64,000 bases of DNA from Gammaproteobacteria bacterium (GTDB taxonomy: Bacteria > Pseudomonadota > Gammaproteobacteria > Burkholderiales > Gallionellaceae), in NCBI GenBank assembly GCA_018820925.1, contig JAHJNJ010000028.1, positions 1 to 64,000 on the forward strand, written 5' to 3'. How positions within the stretch are numbered: position 1 is the stretch's first letter; each line of letters opens with the position of its first letter. The translations under genes and the position numbers were made by a program. Under the pieces are notes generated by a model. The model did not search any database, was not told the origin of the DNA, and saw only the letters and a list, made by a program, of their open reading frames with translations. Below are positions 61,657 to 64,000 of the stretch, piece by piece.

Positions 61657-62595
61657 TTACAACGTGATGCGCGAGCCGAAATGCTGCTTGTACAACTCCG
61701 CCAACTCCATGCGGGTGTATTTGTGATTCTGGCCGCCGCGGCTGGCGATTTTGAGCGAGCCCATCAGCGAGGCCAGACGCCCCGTGGTTTCCCAATCCCA
61801 GCCTTGCTGGATGCCGTGCAACAAACCGGCGCGATATGCATCGCCGCAGCCGGTCGGATCGACAATGGCTTTGGGTTTCGGGGTGGGGATGGCGATCTGC
61901 TTGCCATCGGCATAAATGAGCGAGCCGTCGCCGCCGAGCGTGACGATCAGCGCCTTTACTTGTTGCGCAATCTCGGCCAGCGTCTTGCCGGTCTTGTCCT
62001 GCAGCATTTTGGCTTCGTAATCGTTGACGGTGACGTAGCTTGCCTGGTCGACAAAGTCCAGCAGCTCATTGCCGGAGAACATCGGCATGCCCTGGCCCGG
62101 ATCAAACACGAAAGGAATATTGGCCTCGGCGAATTCGAGCGCATGGTTGAGCATGCCGTCGCGCCCATCCGGCGAAACGATGCCGAGCGTGACTTCCTTT
62201 GCATCACTGACGTGGTTGAGGTGCGACATGCCCATGGCGCCGGGATGGAACGCGGTGATCTGGTTGTCGTCGAGGTCGGTAGTGATGAAGGCCTGGCCGG
62301 TGAAACTGTCCGGTACATGGCGGATATGCGTCTGCAGCAGGCCGACGTGTTCCAGACGCTGCGTGTACGGGCCGAAATCGTCGCCCACCGTCGCCATGAT
62401 CAGCGGATGCCCGCCCAGCAATTGCAGGTTGTAGGCAATATTGCCCGCGCAACCGCCGTACTCGCGGCGCATTTCCGGTACCAGGAAGGCGACGTTGAGG
62501 ATGTGGATCTGTTCGGGCAGGATGTGTTTCTTGAACTGGTCCTTGAACACCATGATGGTGTCGTAAGCCATGGAACCGCAGATGAGTGTTTTCAT
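61657..62595 (-). CDS. PfkB-family carbohydrate/nucleoside kinase
   Basis: A 312-residue ribokinase-fold protein. MKTLICGSMAYDTIMVFKDQ opens as in adenosine-kinase-like members, YGGCAGNIAYNLQLLGGHPL is the first signature, and DPTGCGDAYRAGLLHGIQQG the second, with the catalytic Asp and the anion-hole glycines. VTVNDYEAKML is the family's NxxE-type metal site. The substrate cannot be fixed; adenosine or a sugar is possible. Length is normal. It ends 51 bp before the VOC gene. Confidence 0.88.
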   Translation of the reverse strand: MKTLICGSMAYDTIMVFKDQFKKHILPEQIHILNVAFLVPEMRREYGGCAGNIAYNLQLLGGHPLIMATVGDDFGPYTQRLEHVGLLQTHIRHVPDSFTGQAFITTDLDDNQITAFHPGAMGMSHLNHVSDAKEVTLGIVSPDGRDGMLNHALEFAEANIPFVFDPGQGMPMFSGNELLDFVDQASYVTVNDYEAKMLQDKTGKTLAEIAQQVKALIVTLGGDGSLIYADGKQIAIPTPKPKAIVDPTGCGDAYRAGLLHGIQQGWDWETTGRLASLMGSLKIASRGGQNHKYTRMELAELYKQHFGSRITL

Positions 62596-62646
62596 TTGAT
62601 CGACAGGGATTTGGGTGACAGGGACGGATTATAACTGCGGCAGACC

Positions 62647-63411
62647 TTATTTTTTGTCCAAATCCTGAATGAACAATTTGACAAAGTCATCAATCTGCTC
62701 CGGCTTCCGGATGAAGTGGAAGCCGGCATGGTTGCTCGGCGCGCCATCGGCCTGCGTTGCAGGCTTGGCGAAACGCAACTCAAGGTCGGCAATCATGGTC
62801 GCGCCGTTCGGCGCGATGATGCGGCAGCCCTTCAGTATCGTGCCTTTCTTGAGGGCGACGTCCGGGCTGTAGATCATGCAGCCCAACCCGTCGTGACTGA
62901 TGTCGGTGATATGCGATTCGAACGGGATAAAACCCGCCTCGTCGGCGACACAACGCAGCGAAATATCGGCAGAAACCGGGACGCGCGGATGATCCCGCCG
63001 GTTATGCAGCAGGAGTGTCTTCGGCAAGGAAAACTGGATGACGCGTTCTGTGGCGATTTGTGCTTCTGCGGGAGCGGTGGCGACAAAGGTGAAAAGCAAC
63101 CCTTGACGGTCGACTATGGTGAATTCGACCGATGCAGAGCCCAGCAGCATGGCATTGAGCGGAGGCTGGGCGCCATAGGCGATGAAAAAGCGATTACCGC
63201 TCGTGTCGACAGAAAGAATATGGGACGCAAAAAAATGCCCGTCCCCCAATTCTGCCGAGATGGGGCAACGTTTCAGTGCCAGCAATTGCAGAATGCGGCA
63301 GATCTCGATGCGCGAATGAAACAGCAGATTCCCGGTTCGGGATTTTTCAGCGGGGAGGGCTGAGTCGTTCACCCTGGAGGTGTCCGGTTTTTCATGGTTT
63401 TCTTCAGCCAA
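62647..63411 (-). CDS. PilZ-domain protein, YcgR-like
   Basis: A cyclic-di-GMP receptor of about 254 residues. The N-terminal YcgR-type domain runs from about 30 (LLFHSRIEICRILQLLALKR), and the PilZ domain has both ligand motifs: RRDHPR (RxxxR) and DISHDGLG (DxSxxG). YcgR proteins slow flagellar motion when c-di-GMP rises, or act in polysaccharide control. No good ATG is at the start: TTG 63411 has AGGGAA nine bases before; ATG 63462 is an alternative with no ribosome site. The neighbour at 63538 is a close paralogue. Confidence 0.82.
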   Translation of the reverse strand: MAEENHEKPDTSRVNDSALPAEKSRTGNLLFHSRIEICRILQLLALKRCPISAELGDGHFFASHILSVDTSGNRFFIAYGAQPPLNAMLLGSASVEFTIVDRQGLLFTFVATAPAEAQIATERVIQFSLPKTLLLHNRRDHPRVPVSADISLRCVADEAGFIPFESHITDISHDGLGCMIYSPDVALKKGTILKGCRIIAPNGATMIADLELRFAKPATQADGAPSNHAGFHFIRKPEQIDDFVKLFIQDLDKK

Positions 63412-63537
63412 GATGTGAGTTTCCCTGAATGTCGCGTTGGGTCGGCGCACAGGCACATACATGATCCGCGCCGCCGTGCATATTATCCCACGCCGGGCAG
63501 AATTTGATATTGCAAACCCATGACAAGGGCGCACGGT

Positions 63538-64000
63538 CTACGCGGATTTTTTGTCCAGGTCCTGAATGAACTGCTTGATCACTTTCTGCTGCTCATCCTT
63601 GCGGCTGGCAAAGCGGAAACCGGCCCGATGGGCAAACGTTCCATCGGGAAGCTGCACCGTGGCGATGTGGCGCAAAACAAGGTCGGCGATCACGGCATCG
63701 CCGTTCGGGATGACGATGCGGCAGCCCTTCAGGATCGCCCCCTTTTCCAGGTTGATATCGGGATCGTAGATCAGGCATCCGAGTCCGTCATGGCTGACAT
63801 CGGTGACATGGGATTCGAAAGGAATGACGCCCGCTTCATCGGCGACGCAGCGCAAGGTAACGTCCGCAGGCGCGGGCAGACGCGGATGCTCGCGCTGGTT
63901 GTGCAACAGCAGCGTGTTGGGAATGTTGAACTGAATGGCTGGCTGGTCGTCGAGCAGCGTTTCCTCCGGGACGGAACCTTCGAACGTAAAGTGCAGATCT
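63538..64000 (-). CDS. PilZ-domain protein, YcgR-like (5' end outside the window)
   Basis: The frame runs in from the right edge and stops at 63538-63540. The visible 153 residues hold the end of the N-terminal domain and a PilZ domain with QREHPR (RxxxR) and DVSHDGLG (DxSxxG), so c-di-GMP binding is expected. CVADEAGVIPFESHVTDVSH and the FIQDLDKK end nearly copy the gene at 62647, which marks a tandem duplication. They read in the same direction with 126 bp between. Confidence 0.85.
   Translation of the reverse strand, partial: DLHFTFEGSVPEETLLDDQPAIQFNIPNTLLLHNQREHPRLPAPADVTLRCVADEAGVIPFESHVTDVSHDGLGCLIYDPDINLEKGAILKGCRIVIPNGDAVIADLVLRHIATVQLPDGTFAHRAGFRFASRKDEQQKVIKQFIQDLDKKSA

Noticed and set aside
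61642-62634. Long plus-strand frame of 330 codons opposite the PfkB gene
   Set aside because: It mirrors the PfkB-family gene, has no recognisable domain, and PfkB signatures are clear on the other strand.
1-64000. Insertion sequences, integrase, tRNA, rRNA or CRISPR repeats
   Set aside because: None recognised on either strand by reading; no evenly spaced repeat array and no transposase-like frame. A tRNA scan was not possible here.

Overview
The window reads as a chromosomal surface-polysaccharide locus of a Gram-negative bacterium, most likely a betaproteobacterium close to the Gallionellaceae/Nitrosomonadales. That placement is inferred from gene content (TolC, Kdo transferase, MsbA, an EPS-associated MarR regulator, the betaproteobacterial style of stand-alone IF-1 gene, PilZ/YcgR proteins) and moderate GC; no rRNA or tRNA gene was seen to anchor it. 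No insertion sequence, integrase, CRISPR array or phage gene was recognised.

Layout. (1) 1-6038: the end of a TolC-like gene faces a minus-strand operon, heptosyltransferase - waaA - rfbB - rfbA - rfbC - rfbD, making inner core and dTDP-L-rhamnose. (2) 6094-9987: an EPS-type MarR regulator with its own promoter, then manC, gmd and fcl, giving GDP-mannose and GDP-L-fucose. (3) 10009-17747: an unusual sub-cluster: HAD phosphatase, a CBS-domain/nucleotide-sugar dehydrogenase fusion, a Nudix-like protein, a NeuB-like synthase without its SAF domain, three methyltransferases (one CmoA-like, one with a zinc ribbon) and a CMP-sugar synthetase. It looks like a route to a CMP-activated nonulosonic-type sugar, but it matches no standard pathway. 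(4) 17861-31275: sugar modification and transfer: epimerase, O-acyltransferase, methyltransferases, KpsS-like protein, glycosyltransferases, a PglK-type ABC flippase, and a cupin/DegT aminotransferase/N-methyltransferase set. (5) 31298-41799: a Wzy/WaaL-type membrane protein with an in-frame minisatellite, then WbpV-, WbpL- and WbpM-like initiation genes, core glycosyltransferases and a second ligase-family protein. (6) 43322-49179: rfbF-rfbG-rfbH (ddhABC), an acetolactate-synthase-like ThDP enzyme and a reductase, the gene set expected for the branched dideoxysugar yersiniose A. (7) 49211-57021, minus strand: a GT10 and a GT11 fucosyltransferase, further glycosyltransferases and msbA. (8) 57379-64000: housekeeping genes apaH, infA, csp, an ankyrin protein, fructosamine kinase, VOC protein, PfkB kinase and two tandem PilZ proteins.

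How it works together: activated sugars (dTDP-rhamnose, GDP-mannose, GDP-fucose, probably GDP-4-amino-4,6-dideoxymannose, UDP-QuiNAc/FucNAc types, a CMP-sugar and a CDP-branched dideoxysugar) are made in the cytoplasm. The WbpL-like transferase starts a lipid-linked glycan, glycosyltransferases extend it, methyl, acyl and possibly amino groups decorate it, the ABC flippase turns it over, and one of the two ligase-family proteins polymerises or ligates it to the lipid A-core made by WaaA and exported by MsbA.

The most notable items are the CMP-sugar sub-cluster (region 3), the yersiniose-like locus (region 6), an apparent palindromic element inserted in frame in the WbpV-like gene, a 21-bp-period coding repeat in the ligase-family gene, and several REP-like palindromes.
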